A stretch of 64,000 nucleotides of DNA from Thermus parvatiensis (GTDB taxonomy: Bacteria > Deinococcota > Deinococci > Deinococcales > Thermaceae). Within the stretch, counting starts at the first letter, position 1; each line of letters opens with the position of its first letter. A model generated the notes under the pieces. The model was not told the origin of the DNA. It worked only from the letters and a program-made list of their open reading frames with translations, and did not search any database. The stretch covers positions 744,001 through 808,000 of the forward strand of contig NZ_CP014141.1 in NCBI RefSeq assembly GCF_001535545.1, read 5' to 3'. Positions 31,452 through 41,328 of this stretch are shown here, piece after piece. The position numbers were made by a program, and so were the translations under genes.

Positions 31452-31481
31452 TTGACCCGGTGCAAGGTCCTGCGGTAGATT
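31452..31481 (+). promoter_or_regulatory. Promoter of the pectinacetylesterase-like gene
   Basis: TTGACC (31452-31457), 18 bp, TAGATT (31476-31481). Transcription should start near 31488, at the GGAGGG ribosome site, giving a leader of about 10 nt. The -35 region TTTCTTGACCC (31448-31458) is identical to the inverted repeat halves upstream of acs at 59258. Confidence 0.65.
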
Positions 31482-31497
31482 GGGTCCGGAGGGCAAA

Positions 31498-32487
31498 ATG
31501 AAGCGGCTTATCGCGCTGGTTCTCCTTTTCGCCCTGGCCCTGGCCCAGGGCCTCGAGGCCTTCTGGAAGGCGGTGGAGGTGCCCGGTGGGGTCTGCGCGG
31601 ACGGCTCCCCTTACCGCTTCTACGTGAGCCCCGGGGATCCCAAGAAACTCCTCCTGGACTTCCAGGGGGGCGGGGCCTGCTGGGACCAAGCCACCTGCGG
31701 CCCGGAAAGCCGCACCTACCGCAAGCGGGTGGACATCCAGGAACTGGGGCTCGCCCAGGGCATTTACAACCGGATCAGCGTGGCCAACCCCTTCTACGGC
31801 TGGACCCACGTCTTCATCCCCTACTGCACCGGGGACCTCCACGTGGGCCGGGCCACGGTGGACTACGGGGGCTTCAAGGTCCACCACCAGGGGGCGAGGA
31901 ACGTGCTGGCGGTGCTGGAGTACGTCTTTAGGAACTACACCAACCCCGAGCGGATCTTCGTCACCGGGTGCAGCGCCGGGGCCTACGGGGCGGTTTTCTG
32001 GGCCGATAAGGTGCTTTCCACCTACAAAAGCGCCCAGATCGCCGTTTGCGGGGACGCCGGCGTGGGGGTGCGCACCGAGGGCTTCCCGGGCTTTAACCGG
32101 TGGAACTCGAGGCTTCCCGAGCTTCCCGGGCTTTCCGCAAACCCCGAGGTCCACGAGATCTACCTGGCCCTGGCTAAGACCTACCCCAAGGCGGTCATCG
32201 CCCAGTACACCACGGTCCTAGACGGGACCCAGATCTTCTTCTACGCCTTGATGAAAGGAGAGACTTCCCCTTCCGAGGCCACCGCAAAGGAGTGGGCCAT
32301 AAAGGCCCAGGAGGCGGTGCTTCGGCCGGCCCAGGCGGAAAACTACACCTTCTACCTGGCCCCGGGAAGCCAGCACTGCATCCTGCCGAGGCCCGAGCTC
32401 TACACCCTGAAGGTGGGGGAGGTTTCCTTCCTGGACTGGCTTAGGGCGCTGGCGGAGGGGAAGACGCCGCCCCGGGTGCGGCCCTGA
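31498..32487 (+). CDS. Secreted pectinacetylesterase/Notum-like esterase
   Basis: Exported alpha/beta-hydrolase of 329 residues. A signal peptide (RLIALVLLFALALA) is cut near Ala16. The family oxyanion motif LLLDFQGGGACWD (residues 51-63) and the nucleophile in GCSAGAYGA (Ser159) are clear; Asp near 245 (LDGTQIF) and His near 293 (GSQHCI) complete a likely triad. Six or more cysteines suggest disulfides. Relatives remove acetyl groups from pectin or acyl groups from proteins; the substrate here is unknown. Its 3' end overlaps the convergent metallopeptidase gene by 47 bp. Confidence 0.85.
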   Translation: MKRLIALVLLFALALAQGLEAFWKAVEVPGGVCADGSPYRFYVSPGDPKKLLLDFQGGGACWDQATCGPESRTYRKRVDIQELGLAQGIYNRISVANPFYGWTHVFIPYCTGDLHVGRATVDYGGFKVHHQGARNVLAVLEYVFRNYTNPERIFVTGCSAGAYGAVFWADKVLSTYKSAQIAVCGDAGVGVRTEGFPGFNRWNSRLPELPGLSANPEVHEIYLALAKTYPKAVIAQYTTVLDGTQIFFYALMKGETSPSEATAKEWAIKAQEAVLRPAQAENYTFYLAPGSQHCILPRPELYTLKVGEVSFLDWLRALAEGKTPPRVRP

Positions 32488-33211
32488 AGGAGGCGAACCA
32501 GTCCTTGAGGTCCGGGTAAAGGGCCAGGAGGAGGCGGTGCCCCTTCCTGCGGTCCAGGGGGGCTGCCTCCAGAAAGGCCTTTAGGAGCCGATCGCCTCCT
32601 TGCGCCTGGATCTCCTCCGCCTTCAGGGTGAAGCGGGCCTGGAACCAGAGGGCCCCCTCGAGGCCGCCCCGCTTCCTCTCGTAGGCGGAAAGGCTCTTCC
32701 GCCTGGGGTTTAGGCCCGCCAGGTACCGGCTCCAGCTTAGGAGGACCTCGGCCAGGTCCGGCCGGGCCTCCTTTAGGGCCAGGAGGAAGAGGTAGTTGGC
32801 GAAGAACTCGTCCAGCCACCGGGCCCCCGTGCGGAGCCGCCAGGCCACCTGGACGGCGTGGGCGTACTCGTGCCCCAGGTTTAGGTCCAAAAAGGCGGGG
32901 ATCTCCCCAGGAGGCGGCCCGAGGGGGAGAAGGGCTTCCCTCAGGCGGTAAAGGAGCCTTTCCGGGTAGGTGAGGGGGGCGTAAACGGCGAGGCCCTCGG
33001 GCCCCGCGTGCTGGAAGGGAAGGCCGTAAGGGTAGGGGAGGCGGGCCCGCCAGTCCTTCTCGGAGAGGACGTAAAGGGCCACGGGGGGCAGAGGGGCGTA
33101 GCGGACGTAGACCTCCCTTAGGGCGAGGAGGTAGTCCCGGAGGGCCTTGGCCCTAAAGGCCCCGCCCTCGGAGAAGAAGGCGGGGAGATGGGGGTGGGGA
33201 AGGGCTCGCAT
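32441..33211 (-). CDS. Putative gluzincin-type zinc metallopeptidase
   Basis: A 256-residue cytoplasmic protein of no named family that I recognise. NLGHEYAHAVQ gives the HEXXH motif H114-E115-Y-A-H118, and WLDEFFANY provides Glu135 as a third zinc ligand, the gluzincin pattern (E in a following helix). No signal peptide is seen. The start overlaps the recG stop by one base, so it is cotranscribed with recG. The 3' end overlaps the esterase gene. The Pro/Ala-rich end suggests a flexible tail. Confidence 0.7.
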   Translation of the reverse strand: MRALPHPHLPAFFSEGGAFRAKALRDYLLALREVYVRYAPLPPVALYVLSEKDWRARLPYPYGLPFQHAGPEGLAVYAPLTYPERLLYRLREALLPLGPPPGEIPAFLDLNLGHEYAHAVQVAWRLRTGARWLDEFFANYLFLLALKEARPDLAEVLLSWSRYLAGLNPRRKSLSAYERKRGGLEGALWFQARFTLKAEEIQAQGGDRLLKAFLEAAPLDRRKGHRLLLALYPDLKDWFASFRAAPGAASSPPPAP

Positions 33212-35503
33212 CAGATCACTTCCCGGAAGCCCACCCGCTCCGCCTGGGCCCTGAGCTCCTCCTTGAGGGCCCGGTGCTCGGGGAGGTCCAGGGTGGGGTC
33301 CTTGTCCACGATGGCCTTGGCCAAAGCCCGGGCCTTCTCAATGATCCCCGTGTCCTCGGCGAGGTCGCCGAGCTTGAGCTCGGGGTAGCCTGACTGCCGC
33401 GTGCCGCGAAGCTCCCCAGGGCCCCTGAGCTTCAGGTCCATCTCGGCGATGTAAAAGCCGTCCGTGGACTCCTCCAGGATCTTGAGGCGCTTCAGGGTCT
33501 TCTGGCCCGCCTCCCCCGCGATGAAGATGGCGTAGCCCTGAAGCCCCCCCGACCCACCCGGCCCCTTAGCTGGTGGAGCTGGGCGAGGCCGAAGCGCTCG
33601 GCGTTCTCCACGATGATGAGGGTGGCCTTGGGGATGTCCACCCCCACCTCCACCACCGTGGTGGAGACCAAAAGGTCGTAGTCCCCGCGCCGGAAGGCCT
33701 CCATCACCTCGTCCTTCTCCCGGGCGGGCATCCTCCCGTGGAGGAGGGCCAGGCGCACCCCAGGGAGGAGGCCTTTAAGCTCCTCGTAGAGGGTGGTGGC
33801 CGCCTTTAGGTCCAGCTCCTCGCTCTCCTCAATGGCCGGGGCCACCACATAGACCTGGTGGCCCTTTCTCACCTCCTCCCGGGCGAAGGCGTAGGCCTGG
33901 AGGCGGAGGCGGTGGGGGAGGACCTTGGTCTTCACCGGGACGCGTCCTGGGGGCATCTCGTCCAGGACGCTCACCTCGAGGTCCCCGTAGAGGGTTAAGG
34001 CCAGGGAGCGGGGGATGGGGGTGGCGGACATGACGAGGACGTCCGGCGGCGCCTTGGCCAGCTTGAGGAGGGCCCGGCGCTGCAGGACCCCGAAGCGGTG
34101 CTCCTCGTCCACCACGGCGAGGCCCAGGTCCCTAAAGCCCACCCCCTCCTGGATGAGGGCGTGGGTGCCCACGGCCACCTGGGCCTCCCCCGAGAGGAGC
34201 CGGGCCATGGCGGCCTCCTTCTCCTTGGCCGTCATGGAGCCCAGGAGGAGCTCCACCCTGATCCCCAAGGGGAAGAGGTAGCGGGTGAGGTTCTGGTAGT
34301 GCTGCCGGGCCAGGATCTCTGTGGGGGCCATGAGGGCCCCCTGGGCCCCGTTCTTGGCGGCAAGGAAGAGGGCGAAGGCCGCCACCACCGTCTTCCCCGA
34401 GCCCACGTCCCCTTGGAGGAGGCGGGCCATCTGGCGGGGGCTTGCCATGTCCTTGGCGATCTCCTCCATGACCCTTCGCTGGGCCCGGGTGAGGGGGAAG
34501 GGGAGGGCCTTCCTGAAGGCCTCCACCCAGGCCTCCTCCACCCGGAAGCTCCGGCCGAGGACCATTCCTCCCGCCTCCAGGAGGGCCTTGAGCTCCAGGA
34601 GGAGGTACTCGTCAAACTTGAGGCGGAGGAGGGCCCGCTTCAGGGCCTCCTCGTCCTCGGGGAAGTGGATGGCCTTCAGGGCCTCGGCGTAGGGCATGAG
34701 GCCCAGGTCCTCCCGGTAGGCCTCCAGGGGGTCGGGGAGGGGGAGGGCGAGCTCCAGGGCCCTGTGGACGGTGCGGCGGAGGAAGGCCTGGCTTACCCCC
34801 TCCTTGGCGGGGTAGATGGGGACGATGCGCCCGGTGGAAAGCGACTCGGTGCCCTCGTCCTCAAAGTGCTCCACGTAGAGCTGGAGGCCGTTTCGCCGCC
34901 CCACCCTCCCGGTGACGATGAGGGTGGCCCCCTCCTCAATCTGGGAGAGGACCCAGGGCTGGTTGAACCAGACCAGGGTGAGGCGCCACCCCCAGGCGTC
35001 CTGGGCCTTCACCTGGACGAGCTGCATCCCCTTCTTGGGGGTCTTGACGAGCTCCTTGGCCAGGACCTTGACCTGGAGGGTGGCCTTCTTGCCGTCCTCC
35101 AGGAAGCGTACCCCGGGGAGGGTTCTCCGGTCCTCGTAACGGCGGGGGTAGTGGTGGAGGACGTCCCGCACCGTGTGCAGGCCAAGCTCGGAAAGTTTTT
35201 TCCGGCTTTGCGGGGGGGCGAGGCGGTGGGCGGGGTCCTCTGGGGCGAGGCGGGCTTGGGGGGTGGGGGATCGGGAGCTTCCTCCCCTTGGAGCAGGCGG
35301 ATGGCCGCCTCCAGGGCCCGCCTGCGCTCTTCCGGGGGCTTTTCCCCGTAGCCCCGGAAGAGCCTTTGGATCTCGGGGAAGGGGTGGGCCAGGTTTTCCA
35401 CCAAGGCCTCGAGGCCCCCCACCACCACCCGGTCCTGTGCCCCGTCCTTGAGCTCCCGGAGAAGGGGCTTGAGGAGCCTGGCCTTGAGCTCCTCTTGCGT
35501 CAC
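33211..35503 (-). CDS. recG: ATP-dependent DNA helicase RecG (two apparent frameshifts)
   Basis: Remodels stalled forks and Holliday junctions; about 764 residues when repaired. An N-terminal extension (1-110) leads to the wedge domain ([20 protein letters not shown]). Helicase motifs are GDVGSGKT (I), [14 protein letters not shown] (Ia), VVDEEHRFG (II), [13 protein letters not shown] (III), [12 protein letters not shown] and QLRGRVGRG (VI). Breaks lie at the runs 35212-35218 and 33544-33550. An ATG at 35512 overlaps the -10 box TATCAT (35516-35511); GTG 35503, 7 nt after the box, is the likelier leaderless start. Confidence 0.92.
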
Positions 35504-35510
35504 GCCTTCC

Positions 35511-35520
35511 ATGATACCCT
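35511..35520. promoter_or_regulatory. Overlapping divergent -10 boxes, recG and M16 operon
   Basis: Minus strand TATCAT (35516-35511) lies 7 nt before recG GTG 35503. Plus strand TACCCT (35515-35520) lies 7 nt before GTG 35528 of the M16 gene. The second match is weak. Confidence 0.4.
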
Positions 35521-35536
35521 TAGGCCTGTGAGCCGC

Positions 35537-36739
35537 ATGGAGCGCCTACCCAACGGCCTGGTGGTGGCCCTGGAGGAAAGGGACTTTCCCGGGGTGGCCT
35601 TCCAGCTTTTGGTCCCCGCCGGGGCGGTGAACGACCCTGAGGGGATGGAGGGGGCGAGTACCCTTTTGGAGGGGTGGCTCTGGAAGGGGGCGGGGGACCT
35701 GGACGCCAAGGCTCTGGCCCAGGCCCTGGACGCTCTCGGGGTGCGGCGGAGTAGCGGGGCGGGCCTGGAGTACACCGCCTTCGCCGCCGCCTTCCTCCCC
35801 GAGGTTCTGGAGGAGGTCTTCCGCCTTTACGCCCTCCTCCTCACGAGACCCCGCCTTCCCGAGGAGGGCCTGGAGGCGGTCCGGTCCGTGGCCCTTCAGG
35901 CGCTCCTTTCCCTGGAGGACCAGCCCGCAAGGAAGCTTTTCTCCGAGCTTCGCCGCCAGGTCTTCCGCTCCCCCCACGGGCGCGAGCCCTTGGGCCGGGA
36001 GGAGGGCCTTAAGGGGGCGGGCGCCGAGGCCCTGAAGGCGGACTACCGGAGGCGCTACACCCCCAAAGGGGCCATCCTCGCCGTGGCGGGAGGGGTTTCC
36101 TGGGAGCGGCTTCGGGCCGCCCTCGAGCCCTTCCTCGCCTGGGAGGGGGAGGAGGCTTTGTACCCACGGCCGGAGCTTTCCGAGCCCCACCGCTTCGTCC
36201 TAAAGCGCCCCACGGCCCAGGTGCAGATCGGCCTCGCCTACCCCGACGTGGGCCCCGAGAACCCGGGCTTCTACGCCGCGAGGCTCGCCCTGGAGGTCCT
36301 CTCCGGGGGGATGTCTAGCCGCCTCTTCACCGAGGTGCGGGAGAAAAGGGGCCTGGTCTACGCCGTGAGCGCCTTCCCCGCCGGGGTCAAGGGCCAGGGC
36401 CTCCTCATGGCCTACGCCGGCACCACCAAGGAAAGGGCGGGGGAGACCTTGGAGGTGATGCTAAGGGAGATGGAGCGCCTGCAGGAAGGGGTGACGGAGG
36501 AGGAGCTTTCCCGGGCCAAGGTGGGCCTGAAGACCGCCCTGGTGATGGCGGACGAGTCCATCCGTAGCCGCGCCGCTTCCATGGCCCGGGACCTCTTCTA
36601 CCTGGGAAGGGTGCGTCCCCTTTCCGAGATTGAGGCCGCCATTGAGGGGACGGACCTTCAGACGGTGAACGCTTTCCTCAGGGCCCATCCCTACCGGGAT
36701 CCCTGGGTGGGGCTTTTGGGGGAGGTGGAGGATGTTTAG
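35537..36739 (+). CDS. M16B peptidase-like subunit, non-catalytic
   Basis: A 400-residue M16-fold protein that should pair with the next gene product; the Thermus pair forms a heterodimer. The position of the HXXEH zinc motif reads STLLEGWLW, so it has no zinc site. The C-terminal half keeps the arginine-tyrosine pair region (SRLFTEVREKRGLVYAVSAF) that contributes substrate binding. GTG 35528 is an alternative start three codons upstream. It overlaps the catalytic subunit gene by 8 nt. Confidence 0.9.
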   Translation: MERLPNGLVVALEERDFPGVAFQLLVPAGAVNDPEGMEGASTLLEGWLWKGAGDLDAKALAQALDALGVRRSSGAGLEYTAFAAAFLPEVLEEVFRLYALLLTRPRLPEEGLEAVRSVALQALLSLEDQPARKLFSELRRQVFRSPHGREPLGREEGLKGAGAEALKADYRRRYTPKGAILAVAGGVSWERLRAALEPFLAWEGEEALYPRPELSEPHRFVLKRPTAQVQIGLAYPDVGPENPGFYAARLALEVLSGGMSSRLFTEVREKRGLVYAVSAFPAGVKGQGLLMAYAGTTKERAGETLEVMLREMERLQEGVTEEELSRAKVGLKTALVMADESIRSRAASMARDLFYLGRVRPLSEIEAAIEGTDLQTVNAFLRAHPYRDPWVGLLGEVEDV

Positions 36740-37952
36740 GGAAGCCGAGCTGAGGAACGGCCTTCGGGTCATCGCCGAGGTGGTTCCGGGGGCGCGGAGC
36801 GTGGCCCTGGGCTACTTCGTGAAAACGGGGGCCCGGGACGAGACCAAGGAGGAGAGCGGGGTGAGCCACTTCCTGGAGCACATGGTCTTCAAGGGCCCCG
36901 AGGACATGGACGCCCTCGCGGTGAACCGGGCCTTTGACCGGATGGGGGCCCAGTACAACGCCTTCACCTCCGAGGAGGCCACCGTCTACTACGGGGCGGT
37001 CCTCCCCGAGTTCGCCTACGACCTCCTCGGCCTCTTCGCCAAGCTCCTCCGCCCCGCCCTGCGGGAGGAGGACTTCCAGACGGAGAAGCTGGTGATCCTG
37101 GAGGAGATCGCCCGCTACCAGGACCGCCCGGGCTTCATGGCCTACGAGTGGGCCCGCGCCCGCTTCTTCCAGGGGCACCCCTTGGGGAATAGCGTCCTGG
37201 GGACGCGGGAGAGCATCACCGCCCTCACCCGGGACCAGATGGCGGCCTACCACCGGAGGCGCTACCTGCCCAAGAACATGGTCCTCGCCGCCACAGGGCG
37301 GGTGGACTTTGACCGCCTCCTCGCCGAGGCCGAGCGCCTCACCGAGGCCTGGCCCGAGGGCGAGGCGGAAAGGGCCTACCCGCCCTTAGAGCCCGCCTTC
37401 GGGGTGGAGGAGCGCCCCTACGAGAAGGCCCGGGCCCTCTACCTGGTGGCCCTCTTCCCGGGGGTCGCCTACCAGGAGGAGGCCCGCTTCCCCGGCCAGG
37501 TCCTCGCCCACCTCCTGGGGGAGGAGGGCTCGGGCCGGCTCCACTTCGCCCTGGTGGACAAAGGCCTCGCCGAGGTGGCCTCCTTCGGCCTCGAGGAGGC
37601 CGACCGGGCCGGGACCTTCCACGCCTACGTCCAGGCGGACCCCGCCCGGAAGGGGGAGGTCCTGGCCGTCCTCCAGGAGGAGCTTGACCGCCTCGGGCGG
37701 GAGGGGGTGGGAGAGGAGGAGGTGGAACGGGCCAAGACCCCCCTCGCCACGGGCCTCGTCTTCGCCGGGGAAACCCCCATGCAGCGGCTTTTCCACCTGG
37801 GGATGGAGTACCTCTACACCGGGCGCTACCTCTCCTTGGAGGAGGTGAAGGCCAGGGTCCAAAGGGTCACGTCCCGGGAGGTGAACGCCCTTTTGGAGCG
37901 GGGCTTCCTGGAGAAGGGGCTTTACTACCTGGTCCTTCCCCATGGAGCCTAG
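36732..37952 (+). CDS. M16B zinc peptidase, catalytic subunit
   Basis: A 406-residue processing-peptidase-like zinc protease. The inverted zinc motif is H46-F-L-E49-H50, and a glutamate near residue 126 (FQTEKLVILEEI) is the third ligand. The YNAFTSEEATVYY stretch is family-typical. With the upstream inactive homologue it resembles mitochondrial processing peptidase alpha/beta pairs; its natural substrate is unknown. It overlaps both neighbours (8 nt and 11 nt), so the three genes form a tight operon. Confidence 0.93.
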   Translation: MFREAELRNGLRVIAEVVPGARSVALGYFVKTGARDETKEESGVSHFLEHMVFKGPEDMDALAVNRAFDRMGAQYNAFTSEEATVYYGAVLPEFAYDLLGLFAKLLRPALREEDFQTEKLVILEEIARYQDRPGFMAYEWARARFFQGHPLGNSVLGTRESITALTRDQMAAYHRRRYLPKNMVLAATGRVDFDRLLAEAERLTEAWPEGEAERAYPPLEPAFGVEERPYEKARALYLVALFPGVAYQEEARFPGQVLAHLLGEEGSGRLHFALVDKGLAEVASFGLEEADRAGTFHAYVQADPARKGEVLAVLQEELDRLGREGVGEEEVERAKTPLATGLVFAGETPMQRLFHLGMEYLYTGRYLSLEEVKARVQRVTSREVNALLERGFLEKGLYYLVLPHGA

Positions 37953-38795
37953 GGCCTTAGGGGCGGCCCTCCTCACCATCCTCTTCTGGGCGAGCGCCTT
38001 CGCCGCCATCCGGGCGGGGCTTGGGGGCTTTCCCCGGGGCATTTGGTCCTCCTCCGCTTTTTGGTGGCGGGGGGCGTTCTCCTCCTCTACGCCCGCCTCC
38101 GGGGGCTCCGGCCCCCTAGGCGGGAGGACCTTCCCCGCCTTTTCCTCCTCGGGTTCTTGGGCATCACCGTCTACCACACCGCCCTGGTCTACGGGGAGCT
38201 CACGGTGAGCGCGGGGGCGGCGAGCCTCCTCATCGCCACGGGGCCCGTATTCACCGCCCTTCTTTCCTACTTCCTCCTGGGGGAGAGGCTGAGGCCTCTT
38301 GGGGTTTTTGGCTTCGCCCTGGCCTTCTTTGGGGCTTTGGTTCTGGCCCTGGGGGAGGGTGGGGGGGTGCGCCTCAGCCCCGGGGCCTTTTTGATCCTCC
38401 TTTCCGCCCTCTCCACCTCCTTCTACTTCGTCCTGCAAAAGCCCCTCTTCGGCCGTTATGGAAGCGAGGAGATGACCGTCTACACCCTGCTTCTCGGCAC
38501 CCTGCCCCTTTTCGTCTTCCTCCCGGGGCTTCCCGAGGCCATTAGGACGGCGCCGAGGCCCGCCCTCCTCTCCGCGTTTTACCTCGGGATCTTCCCCGGG
38601 GCTTTGGCCTACCTCACCTGGACCTACGCCCTCTCCCGTACCCCGGCTTCCCGCCTCTCCTCCTTCCTCTACCTCTCGCCCCCCTTGGCCGTCCTCATCG
38701 CCTACCTGTGGCTGGGGGAGGTGCCCTCCCCCCTCTCCCTCCTGGGCGGGGGACTCGCCTTCCTCGGGGTCCTCCTGGTGAACCTCAGGGCGTAG
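37942..38795 (+). CDS. EamA/DMT-family transporter (one apparent frameshift)
   Basis: Membrane transporter, about 284 residues when repaired, with ten predicted helices in two EamA repeats. The repeats are visible as [15 protein letters not shown]...[11 protein letters not shown]...[24 protein letters not shown] and, in the second half, [14 protein letters not shown]...[20 protein letters not shown]. The break is at the CCCCGGGG run 38032-38039. Substrates in the family are metabolites such as amino acids; none can be named here. It overlaps the M16 gene by 11 nt. Confidence 0.87.
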
Positions 38796-38806
38796 AATGG
38801 GCCGGG

Positions 38807-39688
38807 GTGAACGCCATGGAGGTCAAGCGGATCGGCGTGGTGGGCGCGGGGCAGATGGGAAGCGGCATCGCCCAGGTGGCGGCAAGCGCAGGCTACGAGG
38901 TGGTCCTCGTGGACGTGGCGGAAAGCTTCCTGGAAAGGGGCCTCGCCGCCATAAGGCGCTCTTTGGGCAAGTTCCTGGAGAAGGGAAAGATCACCCAGGA
39001 GGCTCACGATGAGGCCCTGGGGCGGATCCGGACGAGCCTAAGCCTCGAGGACCTCAAAGACGCCGACCTCATCGTGGAGGCCATCGTGGAGGACGAGGGG
39101 GAGAAGCGAAGGCTCTTTGAGCGCCTGGGGGCCCTGGCCAAGCCCGAGGCCATCCTCGCGAGCAACACCAGCTCCATCCCCATCACCGCCCTCGCCCGCT
39201 ACTCGGGGCGGCCGGAGCGCTTCATCGGCATGCACTTCTTCAACCCCGTGCCCCTCATGCAGCTCGTGGAGGTGATCCGGGGGGAGCTCACCTCCGAGGC
39301 AACCCGGGACGTGGTGGTGGAGGTGGCGAGGCGCATGGGGAAGACCCCCCTCGAGGTCCAGGACTACCCCGGCTTCATCTCCAACCGCCTCCTCATGCCC
39401 ATGATCAACGAGGCCATTGAGGCCCTCCGGGAGGGGGTGGCCAGCAAGGAGGCCATTGACGGGATCATGCGCCTGGGGATGAACCACCCCATGGGGCCTC
39501 TGGAGCTTGCCGACTTCATCGGTTTGGACACCTGCCTCGCCATCATGGAGGTCCTCCACCGGGGCTTTGGGGACGACAAGTACCGGCCCTCGCCCCTCCT
39601 TCGCCGCATGGTCCAAGCGGGGCTTTTGGGCCGCAAGGTGGGCCGGGGCTTTTACATTTACGACGAGAAGGGGAACAAGGTGGGCTGA
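38807..39688 (+). CDS. 3-hydroxyacyl-CoA (3-hydroxybutyryl-CoA) dehydrogenase
   Basis: NAD-dependent oxidation of 3-hydroxyacyl-CoA, about 290 residues. The Rossmann motif [17 protein letters not shown] opens the chain. The catalytic histidine lies in [17 protein letters not shown], paired with the glutamate of LIVEAIVED, and [15 protein letters not shown] belongs to the C-terminal dimer domain. TAGAAT (38793-38798) is 8 nt before GTG 38807, suggesting a leaderless start [13 protein letters not shown] 38816 is the alternative. A hairpin follows the gene. Confidence 0.92.
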   Translation: MNAMEVKRIGVVGAGQMGSGIAQVAASAGYEVVLVDVAESFLERGLAAIRRSLGKFLEKGKITQEAHDEALGRIRTSLSLEDLKDADLIVEAIVEDEGEKRRLFERLGALAKPEAILASNTSSIPITALARYSGRPERFIGMHFFNPVPLMQLVEVIRGELTSEATRDVVVEVARRMGKTPLEVQDYPGFISNRLLMPMINEAIEALREGVASKEAIDGIMRLGMNHPMGPLELADFIGLDTCLAIMEVLHRGFGDDKYRPSPLLRRMVQAGLLGRKVGRGFYIYDEKGNKVG

Positions 39689-39691
39689 GCG

Positions 39692-39719
39692 CCCCGCGCT
39701 GGCCCAAGCCCGCGCGGGG
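39692..39719. terminator. 28-bp hairpin element A (CCCC-N5-GGC / tetraloop)
   Basis: CCCCGCGC-T-GGC, loop CCAA, GCC-C-GCGCGGGG (one T-C mismatch), followed by GCCCCGAAA. It lies after the dehydrogenase gene. Same layout as the elements at 41280, 51653 and 54726. Confidence 0.6.
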
Positions 39720-39763
39720 GCCCCGAAACCGCTTCGCCCTGGAAACTCTTCCAAGCCCCGGGG

Positions 39764-39769
39764 TATACT
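39764..39769 (+). promoter_or_regulatory. -10 box TATACT of malQ (leaderless)
   Basis: TATACT ends 6 nt before ATG 39776, and no ribosome-binding site is present, so the mRNA is probably leaderless. The -35 region is weak. Confidence 0.65.
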
Positions 39770-39775
39770 GGGGCC

Positions 39776-41278
39776 ATGGAGCTTCCCCGCGCTTTCGGTC
39801 TGCTTCTCCACCCCACGAGTCTCCCCGGCCCCTACGGCGTCGGCGTCCTGGGCCAGGAGGCCCGGGACTTCCTCCGCTTCCTCAAGGAGGCGGGGGGGCG
39901 GTACTGGCAGGTCCTCCCCTTGGGCCCCACGGGCTATGGCGACTCCCCCTACCAGTCCTTCAGCGCCTTCGCCGGAAACCCCTACCTCATAGACCTGAGG
40001 CCCCTCGCGGAGCGGGGCTACCTGCGCCTGGAGGACCCCGGCTTCCCCCAAGGCCGGGTGGACTACGGCCTCCTCTACGCCTGGAAGTGGCCCGCCCTGA
40101 AGGAGGCCTTCCGGGGCTTCAAGGAAAAGGCCTCCCCGGAGGAGCGGGAGGCCTTCGCCGCCTTCCGGGAGAGGGAGGCCTGGTGGCTCGAGGACTACGC
40201 CCTCTTCATGGCCCTGAAGGCCCACCACGGGGGGCTTCCCTGGAACCGGTGGCCCCTTTCCCTGCGGAAGCGGGAAGAGAAGGCCCTTAGGGAGGCGAAA
40301 AGCGCCTTGGCCGAGGAGGTGGCCTTCCACGCCTTCACCCAGTGGCTCTTCTTCCGCCAGTGGGGGGCCTTGAAGGCGGAGGCCGAGGCGTTGGGCATCC
40401 GGATCATCGGGGACATGCCCATCTTCGTGGCCGAGGACTCCGCCGAGGTCTGGGCCCACCCCGAGTGGTTTCACCTGGACGAGGAGGGCCGCCCCACGGT
40501 GGTGGCGGGGGTGCCCCCCGACTACTTCTCGGAGACGGGCCAGCGCTGGGGGAACCCCCTCTACCGCTGGGACGTTTTGGAGCGGGAGGGCTTTTCCTTC
40601 TGGATCCGCCGTCTGGAGAAGGCCCTGGAGCTCTTCCACCTGGTGCGCATAGACCACTTCCGCGGCTTTGAGTCCTACTGGGAGATCCCTGCAAGCTGCC
40701 CCACGGCGGTGGAGGGGCGCTGGGTCAAGGCCCCCGGGGAGAAGCTCTTCCAAAAGATCCAGGAGGTTTTTGGCGAGGTCCCCGTCCTTGCCGAGGACCT
40801 GGGGGTGATCACCCCCGAGGTGGAGGCCTTGCGGGACCGGTTCGGCCTTCCCGGGATGAAGGTTCTGCAGTTCGCCTTTGACAACGGAATGGAAAACCCC
40901 TTCCTCCCCCACAACTACCCCGCCCACGGCCGGGTGGTGGTCTACACCGGCACCCACGACAACGACACCACCTTGGGCTGGTACCGCACCGCCACGCCCC
41001 ACGAGAAGGCCTTCATGGCCCGATACCTGGCGGACTGGGGCATCACCTTCCGGGAAGAGGAGGAGGTGCCCTGGGCCCTCATGCACCTGGGGATGAAGTC
41101 CGTGGCCCGGCTTGCCGTCTACCCGGTGCAGGACGTTTTGGCCCTGGGCTCCGAGGCCCGCATGAACTACCCGGGAAGGCCCTCCGGGAACTGGACCTGG
41201 CGGCTTCGGCCTGGGGAGCTGCGGGCCGAGCACGGAAAGAGGCTTCGGGCCATGGCCGAGGCCACGGGGCGGCTTTAA
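39776..41278 (+). CDS. malQ: 4-alpha-glucanotransferase (amylomaltase), GH77
   Basis: Transfers alpha-1,4-glucan segments between maltodextrins and makes large cycloamyloses; 500 residues, the same length as the Thermus enzyme. GH77 catalytic motifs are present: nucleophile in VRIDHFRGFESYW (Asp293 in family numbering), acid/base in VLAEDLGVITPEV (Glu340) and transition-state stabiliser in THDNDTTLGW (Asp395). The N-terminal LLHPTSLPGPYGVGVLG and GDSPYQSFSAFAGNP are family hallmarks. It is monocistronic, with its own -10 box and a perfect hairpin downstream. Confidence 0.96.
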   Translation: MELPRAFGLLLHPTSLPGPYGVGVLGQEARDFLRFLKEAGGRYWQVLPLGPTGYGDSPYQSFSAFAGNPYLIDLRPLAERGYLRLEDPGFPQGRVDYGLLYAWKWPALKEAFRGFKEKASPEEREAFAAFREREAWWLEDYALFMALKAHHGGLPWNRWPLSLRKREEKALREAKSALAEEVAFHAFTQWLFFRQWGALKAEAEALGIRIIGDMPIFVAEDSAEVWAHPEWFHLDEEGRPTVVAGVPPDYFSETGQRWGNPLYRWDVLEREGFSFWIRRLEKALELFHLVRIDHFRGFESYWEIPASCPTAVEGRWVKAPGEKLFQKIQEVFGEVPVLAEDLGVITPEVEALRDRFGLPGMKVLQFAFDNGMENPFLPHNYPAHGRVVVYTGTHDNDTTLGWYRTATPHEKAFMARYLADWGITFREEEEVPWALMHLGMKSVARLAVYPVQDVLALGSEARMNYPGRPSGNWTWRLRPGELRAEHGKRLRAMAEATGRL

Positions 41279-41279
41279 A

Positions 41280-41307
41280 CCCCACTGCGGCGAAAGCCGC
41301 AGTGGGG
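41280..41307. terminator. 28-bp hairpin element B between malQ and dnaG
   Basis: CCCCACTGCGGC, loop GAAA, GCCGCAGTGGGG: a perfect 12-bp stem with a stable tetraloop, followed by GCCCC and no T tract. It lies between convergent genes and probably terminates both. Confidence 0.7.
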
Positions 41308-41328
41308 GCCCCAACATCCCGCTTCTCC

